From: Ilumatobacter fluminis
GTDB lineage: Bacteria > Actinomycetota > Acidimicrobiia > Acidimicrobiales > Ilumatobacteraceae
Length of the DNA stretch: 64,000 nucleotides
Reading direction: 5' to 3'
Assembly (NCBI RefSeq): GCF_004364865.1
Contig: NZ_SOAU01000001.1
Coordinates: 124,001-188,000 of the forward strand
How positions within the stretch are numbered: the stretch's first letter is position 1; each line of letters opens with the position of its first letter. The notes below the pieces were generated by a model. That model was not told where the DNA came from. It did no database searches and saw only the letters and a program-made list of their open reading frames with translations. The position numbers and the translations under genes are program-made. This document shows, one piece after another, positions 1 to 9,091 of this stretch.

Positions 1-1158
1 CTCGACCCGGTAGCCGCCGCCGGCCCGTGGCCCGGTGACGAGGCGGCCACCCAACAACTCGACGCGTTCGCGCATCCCGATCAGTCCGCGGCCGCCGCCG
101 GTGGTGGCGGTGGATGCGGCGCCGCGACCGTCGTCGCGCACCTGCACCACGAGCTCACGCTCGTCGCACCGCAGGGCGACCTCGATGTGGGCCGGTCCGG
201 CGTGCTTGACGGCATTGGTGAGCGCCTCCTGCACGATGCGGTATGCGGTGGCGCCGGTCGTGCGTTCGACCGTCCGGTCGAGTTCGGCCGGGCACTCGTT
301 CAGGTAGTCGATGTCGGCGCCGGCGGAGCGCACCCCGTCGACGAGGCGGCCGATGTCGGCCAGGCCGTAGGCGGGTTCGAGCGGCGCGGCGTCGTCCGCT
401 TCGCGCAGCAGGCCCAGCATCCGGTCGAGGTCGGACAAGGCGAGTCGGCCGACCCGCTCGATCTCTCGCAGTGAGCCGACGGCGCGGTCGTCCTCGGTGG
501 CGAGGCGGGCGGCGCCGGCCTGCATCACCATCACGTTCACGCTGTGGCCGACGGCGTCGTGCAGCTCGCGTGCGATCCGGTTGCGTTCCTCTGCGACGGC
601 CTGGCGGGCGACGGCATCGACCGCCGCCTGGGTCGCGGCCGCGTGTTCGGCGAGGGCCGCCTGGCGTTCCTGCGCTGCACGCACCTGCGTCCCGAACGCC
701 CAGCCGACCAGGAAGAACATGGCGAAGACGAACCGGGCGCCGCCGTCGAACGAGTCGATCTCGCCGGGCCCGTAGAAGGTGATCGGCCACACGGCGACCA
801 ACGCGACCGCCAGGATCGTCGCCGACACCCGTGGCGGCCGGGTGAGCGCCACCGTGTACGAGAGCGGCACGAGCGCGAGCGTCCCGTTGCCCTCGCCGTA
901 CTCGAAGGCGGCGACGAGGTAGATACCGATCGCCGCCGCGAGCACGGTGAGCGGGGCGAGACGCCGGACGACGATCAGCGCTGCCGGCCCGAGGACGAGG
1001 AGCCAGCCGGGGAAGCCGACGGCGCCGAACTCGTCGACGGCGTCGGGCCGGGACATCTGGACGACCGTGACGAACACGAGTGTCAGCGCCCCGCAGGCGT
1101 CGGCGACGAACCAGATCGGGGCGCGATTCGGGGTGCGGTCGGGAGCGAACCACGTCAT
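1..1158 (-). CDS. Sensor histidine kinase, NarL/DesK type (3' end cut by window edge)
   Basis: A two-component sensor kinase of the HisKA_3 class that would autophosphorylate on His and pass phosphate to a LuxR-type regulator. The start is ATG at 1158. The N-terminal ~170 residues are hydrophobic and contain several membrane segments. The phosphoacceptor motif reads RIARELHDAVGH, with His at about residue 200. A HATPase_c domain follows (ALTNAVKHAG N-box, then DDGRG and GLIGMRERVELLGG). The protein is open to base 1, so the last residues and stop lie outside the window. The partner response regulator is probably just beyond the left edge. The gene is divergent from the S41 peptidase/ABC operon, which suggests that operon is its target; this is inference. 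Very Arg-rich frames over the same bases are shadows. Confidence 0.9.
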   Translation of the reverse strand, partial: MTWFAPDRTPNRAPIWFVADACGALTLVFVTVVQMSRPDAVDEFGAVGFPGWLLVLGPAALIVVRRLAPLTVLAAAIGIYLVAAFEYGEGNGTLALVPLSYTVALTRPPRVSATILAVALVAVWPITFYGPGEIDSFDGGARFVFAMFFLVGWAFGTQVRAAQERQAALAEHAAATQAAVDAVARQAVAEERNRIARELHDAVGHSVNVMVMQAGAARLATEDDRAVGSLREIERVGRLALSDLDRMLGLLREADDAAPLEPAYGLADIGRLVDGVRSAGADIDYLNECPAELDRTVERTTGATAYRIVQEALTNAVKHAGPAHIEVALRCDERELVVQVRDDGRGAASTATTGGGRGLIGMRERVELLGGRLVTGPRAGGGYRVE

Positions 1159-1196
1159 CACGTGCGTCGACAGTATCGGCCACTCGTCGGGCGGTC

Positions 1197-1214
1197 GTCC
1201 CCCTGTGGGGGGAC
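1197..1214. promoter_or_regulatory. Perfect palindrome in the divergent promoter region
   Basis: Bases 1197-1214 read GTCCCCCTGTGGGGGGAC, two 7-base arms around a 4-base centre. A shorter relative, GTCCAGGGGGAC, follows at about 1225-1237. Both lie in the 180-base gap between the divergent sensor kinase and S41 peptidase genes. They could be an operator for the cognate response regulator or for another dimeric repressor. No -35/-10 pair can be named with confidence. Confidence 0.4.
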
Positions 1215-1338
1215 ACGAGCACCGTCCAGGGGGACGGCTCGGAACCGCCCCGTGGAGGGACGACCGCGACGGGTCCCGACGTGGAGAGTGGTCATCGTTC
1301 GGGCAGCACGGCCCGTCCCCACCGCTCAGGAGCCATCG

Positions 1339-2724
1339 ATGTCTCTCCCCTCATCCACCCACAACCACCGCACGGCAGCGATCTCACTCGGGTTGTTCGC
1401 CATGGTGTGCGCCGCGTGTGGCAGCGACAGCAGCTTCACCGTCGGCGACGGCGGTGATGCGGTCGAACCGGCCGGTGTCGACGTCTCGGTGTCGGCCGGT
1501 GTGTCGATCGCCCGTGACGACAGCGACCTCCCCGATCTCGAGTCGCTGGAGGTCGTCGACGGCATGGTCACGTTGCCCGACGGCTGGTTCGAGATGGCCG
1601 GCTACGGCACCGTCCTTCACGTCGACGGCGACGACGTCGTGCCGTACTACGTGACGACGTCGACCTGCACGATGGGTGACACCGAGGACAACGAGTTCCC
1701 GGTCGACCGTGCCGAGGCCGTCGACGGCGTCCTCGTCGTCGACCTGGTCGGCACCACGACCGTCAACCGTCTCCTGCCCCTGTCGGGCGGTCTCGAGTGC
1801 GACAGCGACCCCGACGACGCACTCATCGCACTCGACGAGCTCTTCGCCACCCACTACCCGTTCTTCGACGAGCGCGGCCTCGACTGGAACGACGAGATGG
1901 ACCGCATCCGCACCGCCGCCGACGTCGGTGACGAGGCCCTCGCTGCCGAGGTGGAGGCGTTCGTCCAGCGGCTCGGCGACGGCCACACGACCTTCGGCGG
2001 CGACGTCGACGTCGACCCGGCCGACTTCGGCGTCGACGGTGTGACGACCGTCGAGCAGGTGAACGAGCTCTACGCCGACGAGGCCGCGGCGACGCTCGCA
2101 GCCATCGACGACCTCGACTTCGATCCGGCCGTGAGCGTCGGGTGGGGCACCCTCGCCGAGGGCGTCGGCTACCTCGTCGTGACCGACTTCCTCGCCGACG
2201 ATCACGAGGCGTTCGACGCCGCCCTGTCCGACGCCGTCGCCGCCCTCGACGAGCGGTTCGACCGGCTGGTCGTCGACATGCGCTTCAACCCCGGCGGCTA
2301 CGGCGACCTCGCGGTGCTGACGGCGGGCTTCTTCACCGACGAGCCGACCCAGGCCTACCGCAAGTGGGCGTACGCCGAGCCCGATCCGTTCGTGCAGACC
2401 GTCGAGATCGAGCCGGCCGACGAGCACTTCGACGGGACGATCGCCGTGCTGACCTCGCCCGTCACGGCGAGCGCAGCCGAGGAGTTCCTGCTCTCGATCC
2501 GTGCGGTCGCCGATCCGATCATGGTCGGCGCCCCGTCGTTCGGCGCCTTCTCCGACGCCATCGACTGGGTGCTGCCCGACGGCACCGAACTGACCCTGTC
2601 GATGGAGGTCTACACCGACCTCGACGGCGTCTCGTACGAGGGCACCGGCATCCCCGTCGACGTGCCCGCCCCCTTCGACCAGACGGTCGAGGCCGCGCTG
2701 ACCGAACTCACCTCGACCCCCTGA
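1339..2724 (+). CDS. S41 family peptidase, probable lipoprotein
   Basis: A 461-residue secreted serine protease of the C-terminal processing (Ctp/tricorn core) family. The start is ATG at 1339 because AGGAG lies 7 bases upstream and a signal peptide begins there; the longer upstream frame is not coding-like. The signal ends in LFAMVCAACGS, a lipobox-like site with Cys27. The S41 core shows LGDGHTTFGG near residue 213, DMRFNPGGYGD, and TSPVTASAAEEF near residue 371, where the nucleophile Ser is expected. No PDZ domain is evident. It is the first gene of a same-strand run with a membrane protein and a MacB-like ABC transporter, so it may act at the cell surface with that transporter. The substrate is unknown. 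Confidence 0.85.
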   Translation: MSLPSSTHNHRTAAISLGLFAMVCAACGSDSSFTVGDGGDAVEPAGVDVSVSAGVSIARDDSDLPDLESLEVVDGMVTLPDGWFEMAGYGTVLHVDGDDVVPYYVTTSTCTMGDTEDNEFPVDRAEAVDGVLVVDLVGTTTVNRLLPLSGGLECDSDPDDALIALDELFATHYPFFDERGLDWNDEMDRIRTAADVGDEALAAEVEAFVQRLGDGHTTFGGDVDVDPADFGVDGVTTVEQVNELYADEAAATLAAIDDLDFDPAVSVGWGTLAEGVGYLVVTDFLADDHEAFDAALSDAVAALDERFDRLVVDMRFNPGGYGDLAVLTAGFFTDEPTQAYRKWAYAEPDPFVQTVEIEPADEHFDGTIAVLTSPVTASAAEEFLLSIRAVADPIMVGAPSFGAFSDAIDWVLPDGTELTLSMEVYTDLDGVSYEGTGIPVDVPAPFDQTVEAALTELTSTP

Positions 2725-2788
2725 CCTCACCAGCCCTCCACCCAATCCCCAACCACCGATCACTCACCCACACAGAAAGCACCGAACC

Positions 2789-3484
2789 ATGAGCACCACC
2801 ACCCGTCAGCCCGTTCCGACCACCTCCACCGACGACCGGAGCAGCCGCATCGGTGGCGTCGCCGCCGTCGTCGCCGCCCTCACGTTCGTGTTCGGCATCG
2901 TCATGTTCGCCACGAGCATGACCGACTACACGACGGGCGATCCCAGCCCGGCCGAGTCGGTCGACTTCCTCGTCGCCCACCAGGGCTCGCTCCTGGTCTG
3001 GTACGTCGTCATCTACATCGTGTTCGGCATCGCCCTCGTGCCGCTCGCCCTCGCCCTCCACCGACGAGTGGCACCGGCCATGCCGATGCTGGCCAAGACG
3101 GCCACCGCCTTCGGGTTGATCTGGGCGGGCCTGATGTTCGCCACCGGGATGATCTCGAACATCGGGATCGAGGTCGTCGCCGACCTGGCCGGCTCGCACC
3201 CGGGCGACGCCCCGGCCGTGTGGTCGGCGATCGACGCCGTCACCGACGGCCTCGGCGGCGGCAACGAGTTGGTCGGCGCACTGTGGATCGGCCTGATCAG
3301 CGTCGCCGCCCTCGCCTCGGGCGCCCTCCCGAAGGCCCTCAACTGGTTCGGCGTGGTGACGGCTGTCGGCGGCCTGGCCACCCTCGTCCCCGGCTTCGAA
3401 GCCGCCGAGATGGTGTTCGGCCTCGGCTCGATCGCCTGGTTCGTCTGGATCGGCATCGCCCTTCTCCGCGACCGCACCGCCTGA
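2789..3484 (+). CDS. Integral membrane protein, DUF4386-like
   Basis: A 231-residue membrane protein with no recognised catalytic motif. The polar Thr/Ser-rich N-terminus (residues 1-22) is followed by about six hydrophobic segments, beginning with VAAVVAALTFVFGIVMFA and ending with a positively charged tail (LLRDRTA). The pattern resembles DUF4386-type proteins; that is a family impression, not proof. It lies 64 bases after the S41 peptidase and 60 bases before the ABC ATPase, so it is probably in the same operon. Confidence 0.7.
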   Translation: MSTTTRQPVPTTSTDDRSSRIGGVAAVVAALTFVFGIVMFATSMTDYTTGDPSPAESVDFLVAHQGSLLVWYVVIYIVFGIALVPLALALHRRVAPAMPMLAKTATAFGLIWAGLMFATGMISNIGIEVVADLAGSHPGDAPAVWSAIDAVTDGLGGGNELVGALWIGLISVAALASGALPKALNWFGVVTAVGGLATLVPGFEAAEMVFGLGSIAWFVWIGIALLRDRTA

Positions 3485-3544
3485 CCCGAGCCACCTCCCA
3501 CCAACGCACACCGACCTACCACGCACGACACACAGGAGTCCACC

Positions 3545-4339
3545 ATGACCATCACCACCGAACCCACCACCGAAACCTCGACCTTCGCACCGCCGCAGAC
3601 CGGTGCCCCCGCCGCCGGGTTCGCCGCCAGCGCCACCGATGCGGTCAAGACCTACGGCCGCGGCGACGCCGCCGTCCACGCGCTCGACGGTGTCACCGTC
3701 GGCTTCGAACGGAACCGCTTCACCGCCATCATGGGCCCGTCCGGGTCGGGCAAGTCGACGCTCATGCAGGCCGTTGCCGGCCTCGACACGCTGACGTCCG
3801 GCTCGGTCGCCATCGGCGGCGTCGAGCTCTCGTCGCTGAACGACAAGCAGCTCACCCGCATGCGTCGGGACAAGATCGGCTTCATCTTCCAGTCGTTCAA
3901 CCTGGTGCCGACCTTGACCGCCCGGGAGAACATCCTGCTGCCGCTCGATCTCGCCGGCCGCAAGGTCGACCGCGACTGGCTCGACCACGTTGTGTCGACC
4001 GTCGGCATGGGGGAGCGCCTCCGCCATCGCCCGACCGAGCTGTCGGGCGGCCAGCAGCAGCGCGTGGCCGTGGCCCGTGCGCTCGTCAGCCGCCCCGAGA
4101 TCGTCTTCGGTGACGAGCCGACCGGCAACCTCGACAGCCGCGCCGGCGCCGAGGTGCTGTCGTTCCTGCGCACCGCAGTGCGCGAACTCGACCAGACCGT
4201 CGTGATGGTCACCCACGATCCGATCGCCGCGTCGTACGCCGACCGGATCGTCTTCCTCGCCGACGGTCGCATCGTCGACGAGATGCTCTCGCCCACGCCC
4301 GACTCGGTGCTCGACCGCATGAAGCGGTTCGAGTACTGA
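3545..4339 (+). CDS. ABC transporter ATP-binding protein (MacB/LolD type)
   Basis: A 264-residue ATPase subunit that powers the adjacent permease. Walker A is GPSGSGKST (residues 64-72), the Q-loop region is FIFQSFNLVPTLTARENI, the signature is LSGGQQQR (about 165-172), Walker B is EIVFGDEPTGNLDSR and the switch His is in VTHD. FNLVPTLTARENI and the DEPTGNLDS string are typical of the MacB/LolD/FtsE group. An N-terminal extension of about 30 residues rich in Thr/Pro/Ala precedes the core. It is 28 bases from the permease, forming a two-gene exporter or lipoprotein/peptide-handling unit. Confidence 0.93.
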   Translation: MTITTEPTTETSTFAPPQTGAPAAGFAASATDAVKTYGRGDAAVHALDGVTVGFERNRFTAIMGPSGSGKSTLMQAVAGLDTLTSGSVAIGGVELSSLNDKQLTRMRRDKIGFIFQSFNLVPTLTARENILLPLDLAGRKVDRDWLDHVVSTVGMGERLRHRPTELSGGQQQRVAVARALVSRPEIVFGDEPTGNLDSRAGAEVLSFLRTAVRELDQTVVMVTHDPIAASYADRIVFLADGRIVDEMLSPTPDSVLDRMKRFEY

Positions 4340-4367
4340 TCCGGCGACCTCCACGAAGGGACACGCC

Positions 4368-6854
4368 ATGTTGCGCCTCTCCATCCGTTCGCTGCTCGCC
4401 AAGAAGCTGCGATTCATCACCACCGCGGTCGCCATCGTCCTCGGCGTCGCCTTCACGGCGGGGACGATGATCCTCGCCGACACCATGTCGGCGTCGTTCG
4501 GCACCGCGATCGAGGGCGTCGCCGACGGCGTCGACGTGGTCGCCCGCGGTCACCGCCTCGACCCCGACGACCCGCTCACCGCCCGCGCCGAGATCCCCTT
4601 CGACACGCTCGATACGATCGCCGACCTTCCGGGTGTGGCTGCCGCCGCTCCCTACTCGGAGGGCTACACGGAGGTGATCGGCGCCGACGGTTCGACGATC
4701 GACGTGATGCAGAGCGTCGGGTTGAACTGGATCGACGACGACGTCCTCGCGTTGTACGAGATCGTCGACGGTCGTGCCCCGTCGGCCTCCGGTGAGGTCG
4801 CACTCGGCGACAACACAGCGGAGCTGGCCGACGTCGCGATCGGTGACCCGGTCGACCTGCTCACGGTGCGCGGCCGCGAGACGTTTACCGTCGTCGGCTT
4901 CACCCAGCTCTCGGGTGGTTCGGCGTTCGGTAACACGGGGTTCGTCCACTTCACCGACGCCGACGCCGACGGCCGCATCACCGAGCCGGGTCAGACCGAC
5001 TGGGTGATCGCCCGCGGCGACGGTTCGGTCACGCCCGATGCGCTGGCCGCCAGCGCCTCGCTCGTGCTGCCCGATCAGAACATCGTCACCGGTCAGGGCA
5101 TGATCGACGAGCAACAGGCCGACGTCGACCGCGCCGTCGACCTCATCCGCACGATCCTGCTCGTGTTCGGGTTCATCGCCCTGTTCGTCGGAGCGTTCAC
5201 GATCGCCAACACCTTCACGGTGACGATCGCACAGCGGACGAAGGAGCTCGCCCTGGTGCGTGCGATCGGAGCCGGCCGCCGCCAGGTGCTCGGCTCGGTC
5301 GTAATCGAGGCGGCCGTGCTCGGTGTGGTCGCTGCCGCAGCGGGTGTCGTCGCCGGCATCGGCGTCGCGGCTGGGCTGATCCAGCTGTTCGCCACCTTCG
5401 GTCTCGAGTTCCCAGACTCCGACCTCGTCATCGCCACCCGGACGATCGTCTGGTCGATGGCGACCGGCGTCGGTGTGACGATCGGGTCGGCCCTGCTGCC
5501 CGCCCGCCGTGGCGCCTCGGTCGCTCCGGTCGAGGCGATGCGCGAAGCCTCGACCGAGGCACCGGGTGTCCCCATCCGGCGCACGGTCGTCGGCCTGGTC
5601 GCCGCCGTCGCCGGTGTCGCCTTCCTCATCGTCGGTGGTTCCGACGGGAACGCCAAGACCGTCGGTTACGGCATCGCCCTCGCCTTCGTCGGTGCACTGG
5701 CGCTCGGCCCCGTGCTCGTCCGCCCGGTCGTCGCGGCCCTCGCCGTGCCGCTCGGCTGGTTCGGTGCGAGCGGTCGTCTCGCCGCTGCGAACGCCCGCCG
5801 CAACTCGAAGCGGTCGGCCGCAACGGCGTCGGCGCTCACGATCGGCGTGATGCTGGTCGCCGGTGCCGCCATGTTCGCGAGCACCGCATCGGAGACGGTG
5901 CGCGGCGACGTGGAAGAGGTGTTCGTCGCCGACCGGATCGTGCGTTCGCTCGGGATGAGCCCGGGCATGCCGACCGAACTCGCCGTCGCCCTCGCCGACA
6001 TCGACGGCGTCGACGTCCTCCCGATGCAGACGGCCGACGTCTCGATCGACGGTGACATCGCCACCGTGTCGGGTCTCGACCTGGCCGACGCCGACGGCTT
6101 CCTCGACGTCGAGGTACTCGACGGTGCGATCGACGCCACCTCGTTGGCGGTCGGCGACCAGCTCGCCGCCGACCAGGGCTGGTCCGTCGGTGACTCGGTC
6201 GACATCACCTTCACCGACGGCACGTCGGAGCAACTCCCGATCGGTGCGATCCTCGACGAGGGCGCCGCCCTCGAACCGATCGTCGCCCCGTACGACCTCG
6301 TCGCCGCTCACGGCATCGGCCTCGACCGGCTCCTCTTCATCGACGCCGGCGACGACGCCGCGATCGCAGCGGTCGAGGCGGTCACCGACCAGATGCCGAC
6401 CGCCACGGTCGAGACGGTGTCGGAGCTCTCCGCCGCCATCGCCGGCACGTTCGACACCCTGCTGACGATCGTGCTCGGCTTCCTCGGCTTGGCGATCGTG
6501 ATCGCCGTGCTCGGCATCGCCACCACGATCGGCCTGTCGGTGCACGAGCGCACCCGTGAGCTCGGCGTGTTGCGAGCGGTCGGCATGAGCCGCAGCCAGC
6601 TGCGCCGGTCGATCCGGTTGGAGGCGATCGTCATCGCCCTGTTCGGTACAGCGGTCGGCGCCGCCCTCGGCATCGGCGGGACGTGGGCCCTGCTCACGAC
6701 CCTCGGCGACGACGGCTTCGCCTCGCCCGTCCTCCCGATCGGGCCGCTCGTCGGCACTGCAATCGGCGCCATCCTCGCCGGCACCGCCGCCGCGGCACTC
6801 CCCGCCCACCGAGCCGCCCGCCGCCCCGTCCTCGACGCCATCCGCGCCGACTGA
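4368..6854 (+). CDS. ABC transporter permease, FtsX/MacB family, duplicated core
   Basis: An 828-residue permease. TM1 is at about residues 12-35. It is followed by an extracytoplasmic domain of ~220 residues, then a first FtsX block (about 260-390, including AQRTKELALVRAIGAGRRQVLG). A second N-terminal-like TM and extracytoplasmic domain follow, then a second FtsX block (about 690-825, including HERTRELGVLRAVGMSRSQLRR). The duplicated arrangement with eight or more membrane segments is typical of actinobacterial FtsX-like permeases that act with a single ATPase. It is the last gene of the operon. Its stop is directly followed by a strong inverted repeat. Confidence 0.92.
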   Translation: MLRLSIRSLLAKKLRFITTAVAIVLGVAFTAGTMILADTMSASFGTAIEGVADGVDVVARGHRLDPDDPLTARAEIPFDTLDTIADLPGVAAAAPYSEGYTEVIGADGSTIDVMQSVGLNWIDDDVLALYEIVDGRAPSASGEVALGDNTAELADVAIGDPVDLLTVRGRETFTVVGFTQLSGGSAFGNTGFVHFTDADADGRITEPGQTDWVIARGDGSVTPDALAASASLVLPDQNIVTGQGMIDEQQADVDRAVDLIRTILLVFGFIALFVGAFTIANTFTVTIAQRTKELALVRAIGAGRRQVLGSVVIEAAVLGVVAAAAGVVAGIGVAAGLIQLFATFGLEFPDSDLVIATRTIVWSMATGVGVTIGSALLPARRGASVAPVEAMREASTEAPGVPIRRTVVGLVAAVAGVAFLIVGGSDGNAKTVGYGIALAFVGALALGPVLVRPVVAALAVPLGWFGASGRLAAANARRNSKRSAATASALTIGVMLVAGAAMFASTASETVRGDVEEVFVADRIVRSLGMSPGMPTELAVALADIDGVDVLPMQTADVSIDGDIATVSGLDLADADGFLDVEVLDGAIDATSLAVGDQLAADQGWSVGDSVDITFTDGTSEQLPIGAILDEGAALEPIVAPYDLVAAHGIGLDRLLFIDAGDDAAIAAVEAVTDQMPTATVETVSELSAAIAGTFDTLLTIVLGFLGLAIVIAVLGIATTIGLSVHERTRELGVLRAVGMSRSQLRRSIRLEAIVIALFGTAVGAALGIGGTWALLTTLGDDGFASPVLPIGPLVGTAIGAILAGTAAAALPAHRAARRPVLDAIRAD

Positions 6855-6861
6855 CGCCCCC

Positions 6862-6929
6862 AACGGGTCGGGTGTCGTACGGAACGCTGAGGCGCAGCCG
6901 AAGCGTTTCGGGAGATCACCCGACCCGTT
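6862..6929. repeat. Structured inverted repeat, copy A (possible bidirectional terminator)
   Basis: Perfect 13-base arms AACGGGTCGGGTG and CACCCGACCCGTT enclose 42 bases. Those contain a second imperfect palindrome, GGAACGCT...AGCGTTTC around GGCGCAGCC. It lies between convergent genes. Related elements with the same outer arms and different inner hairpins occur at 13917-13976 and, without a right arm, at 19059-19108. There is no T-run, so it may be a dispersed structured repeat instead of a simple terminator. Confidence 0.75.
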
Positions 6930-7028
6930 CGACGACCAGCCCACGCTCGACGGTGCCGTGCCCGTTCCTCCCGGAACGGCTGCGGCACCGTCGTCCCGTT
7001 CCAGAGGCGACCTCGACGCGCCTGACGG

Positions 7029-7508
7029 TCAGGGCATGAGCTGCACGGCGGCGAGGAGGAGGGTGCTCCAGCCGGCCATGAAGGTGACGATCCAGCGCAG
7101 CTGACGGCTGTTCTGGTCGTGCATCTCCGAGCGGAGATCGGCCGTCGACACCTGCATCTCGGCCCGCAGCTGGGTCGCCAGTGTCTGCATGTTCGTCTCG
7201 ACGGAGCGGATGCCGGTCTCCACGTCGCTCCGGACGCCGGTCTCCATCGCCTTCATGTCGCCGCGGATACCGGCTTCCATCGCTCGCATGCCCGCTTCGG
7301 ATGCCTTGATCTCGGCACGAAGGTCGCCGGCCATCGCATCGAGGTCGGCGCGCAGCAGGACCCGTGTGGCGCTGAGGTCGTCCTTGGTGGCGACCTGATC
7401 CCAGGTGACCGGTGGTAGGTGTGCCATGAGTGCGTCGGTCGACTTGCGGCCGATGGAGGTTTCGAGTTGTCGATGCAGTTCGAGTCGGGTGCGGTCGTCG
7501 ACCGGCAT
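7029..7508 (-). CDS. Small coiled-coil protein with C-terminal membrane anchor
   Basis: A 159-residue protein of unknown function. Residues ~45-125 are a regular heptad-like segment (repeats of DLRAEIKASEAGMRAMEAGIRGDM type), predicted to be a long coiled coil. A single hydrophobic helix at the very C-terminus (WIVTFMAGWSTLLLAAVQL) makes it a tail-anchored or bitopic protein. The layout resembles the CCDC90/DUF1640 group, but homology is not established. The start is ATG at 7508. It is 93 bases downstream of a larger coiled-coil gene on the same strand and convergent with the ABC permease. Confidence 0.7.
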   Translation of the reverse strand: MPVDDRTRLELHRQLETSIGRKSTDALMAHLPPVTWDQVATKDDLSATRVLLRADLDAMAGDLRAEIKASEAGMRAMEAGIRGDMKAMETGVRSDVETGIRSVETNMQTLATQLRAEMQVSTADLRSEMHDQNSRQLRWIVTFMAGWSTLLLAAVQLMP

Positions 7509-7601
7509 GTGGTTCTCCTCGTTCGATGGGAGCGAGGGGAAGTCGGTACCGCAACCGCACCAGTGGGGTGTGCGCCCGCCAGTGGGGCGGAGCCGGTGCG
7601 G

Positions 7602-9077
7602 TCAGTTGGAGCCGGCCCAATCCTCGACGGTCACCGACGACACCGACAGCGACGATCCGATCGTGCCGTCCGCCTTGCTCACGCCCGTCTTCACGCCGGC
7701 GCTCTTCACGACGCCGTGGGTGTCGATCAGCATGTACGTGATGTTGGCGGTGGCGATCACGCTGAACTTGTCGTCGAACCACAGGGGTTTGTCGTCGGTG
7801 ACCTGATCGAGCGAAGCGGTCGCCGCCGACACGTAGGCGACGTGCGTGAACGGCGAACCGCCACCGTGGAGCTGTTCGTAGAGCGCGGCGGTCACGAACA
7901 ACGACCGCGCTCGGCCGTCGGCCGTTGCGTGGATCGCCGTGATGAACTCGTCGATGCCGGCGACGAGTTCGTCGATCATGCCGACCTGCCCGGATGCGAT
8001 CTCGAACCGTTTCGACAACAGGGCCACCGCTCGGAGTGCGTTCTCGAGGTTGTCGAGGCGTTGTCGGCGATCGTCGTCGTTCGGCTTCGACTCGTCGAAC
8101 AGCTGCTGCGCGCGAGCCGCGGTCGCCGTCGCCTGCGTCAGCTCGATCTGCGTCGTGGTGCGCTTGGCCTCGAGGCCGATCTTCGACGTGTGCAGCTGCG
8201 ATCGGCGCTCGCGCAGGGTCCGATCGGCGTCGGCGATGCTGCCGTTCGGGACGGGGCGGAAGTCGTCGACGCGGACGGTGCGTTGCTGCCCGAGCAGGCG
8301 GCCGGCCACGTCGGCGACGGCGGCACGCTGATCGAGTTCGAGGGTGCCGCTCGTCGTGGCCCGCTTCGCCGTGAGCAGCGACAGGATCCCGGGAATGGCG
8401 GCAGCGACCGCCCCGGCGACCATCTCCATCCCTCCGATGGACTTGGTGGTGATCTCCTCGTCGGTCGTGTTGTCGATCTCAACGTCGGTAGTGGGCCGGC
8501 CACCGAGTTCGGCGAGGAGATCGTCGGCGGCCTTGCTCAGGCCCGCGAGTCCCTGACTGACCTCGAGGCGGATGCCGTCCGCCGTCGCCAGGTCGGGGTC
8601 CGACGTCACGAGGATCGAGACGGTTTGGCCCGCGATCTGCCGCTCGATCGCCCGTGAGACCTTCTCGGCTGCTTGGCCGAGCGCGAGGCGGGCCATTCCG
8701 CCGCTGAGGAGGGGGCGGTCGCCTCCGACGTTCAGCTCGCCGGGCTTCACGTCTGCGAGGTTCGGGACCAGTGCGGCGATGCGCTTGCGTCGGGACTCGG
8801 CGGCGGCCGACTCGGCCTCGGTCGCCGTCTTGCGGAGCTCGGCTTCTTTCTGGCGGCGGACGAGGCCGGGGTCGACGACCACATCGGCGGTGCGTCGTGC
8901 CTGCTCCGCTTCGGCGGTGTTCTTGGCGTGTGCGGCGGCCCGTGCCGCCGCTGCCGCCTCGGATTCGTAGTCGGCGAGTTCTCGTTCGGCCTTGGCGGCT
9001 TCGGCGAGGGCTTTGCGAGCTTTGGCGTCTGCTTCGACGTCGGCGGGGTCGGTCGCGTTGTCGGCTGGTTCGGTCAT
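7602..9077 (-). CDS. Large coiled-coil protein of unknown function
   Basis: A 491-residue protein that I do not recognise. The start is ATG at 9077, with GGAGG six bases upstream; the longer frame upstream is Arg/Pro-rich shadow sequence. Residues ~10-110 are very rich in Ala, Glu and Lys and predicted to be coiled coil. A middle segment contains an Ala/Ile-rich hydrophobic stretch (VAGAVAAAIPGILSLL). A second coiled coil lies around residues 290-370. The C-terminal ~130 residues look globular. No signal peptide is seen. It starts 15 bases after the subtilase-like gene stops, so the two are probably co-transcribed and may act together. Confidence 0.65.
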   Translation of the reverse strand: MTEPADNATDPADVEADAKARKALAEAAKAERELADYESEAAAAARAAAHAKNTAEAEQARRTADVVVDPGLVRRQKEAELRKTATEAESAAAESRRKRIAALVPNLADVKPGELNVGGDRPLLSGGMARLALGQAAEKVSRAIERQIAGQTVSILVTSDPDLATADGIRLEVSQGLAGLSKAADDLLAELGGRPTTDVEIDNTTDEEITTKSIGGMEMVAGAVAAAIPGILSLLTAKRATTSGTLELDQRAAVADVAGRLLGQQRTVRVDDFRPVPNGSIADADRTLRERRSQLHTSKIGLEAKRTTTQIELTQATATAARAQQLFDESKPNDDDRRQRLDNLENALRAVALLSKRFEIASGQVGMIDELVAGIDEFITAIHATADGRARSLFVTAALYEQLHGGGSPFTHVAYVSAATASLDQVTDDKPLWFDDKFSVIATANITYMLIDTHGVVKSAGVKTGVSKADGTIGSSLSVSSVTVEDWAGSN

Positions 9078-9091
9078 GGTTCCTCCGGGTG

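Noticed and set aside
155-1222. Long Arg/Pro-rich frames over the kinase and many similar long frames across high-G+C genes
   Set aside because: They run in other frames or on the other strand of genes with clear domains, and their composition (Arg, Pro, Ala and His runs) is that of shadows in high-G+C DNA.
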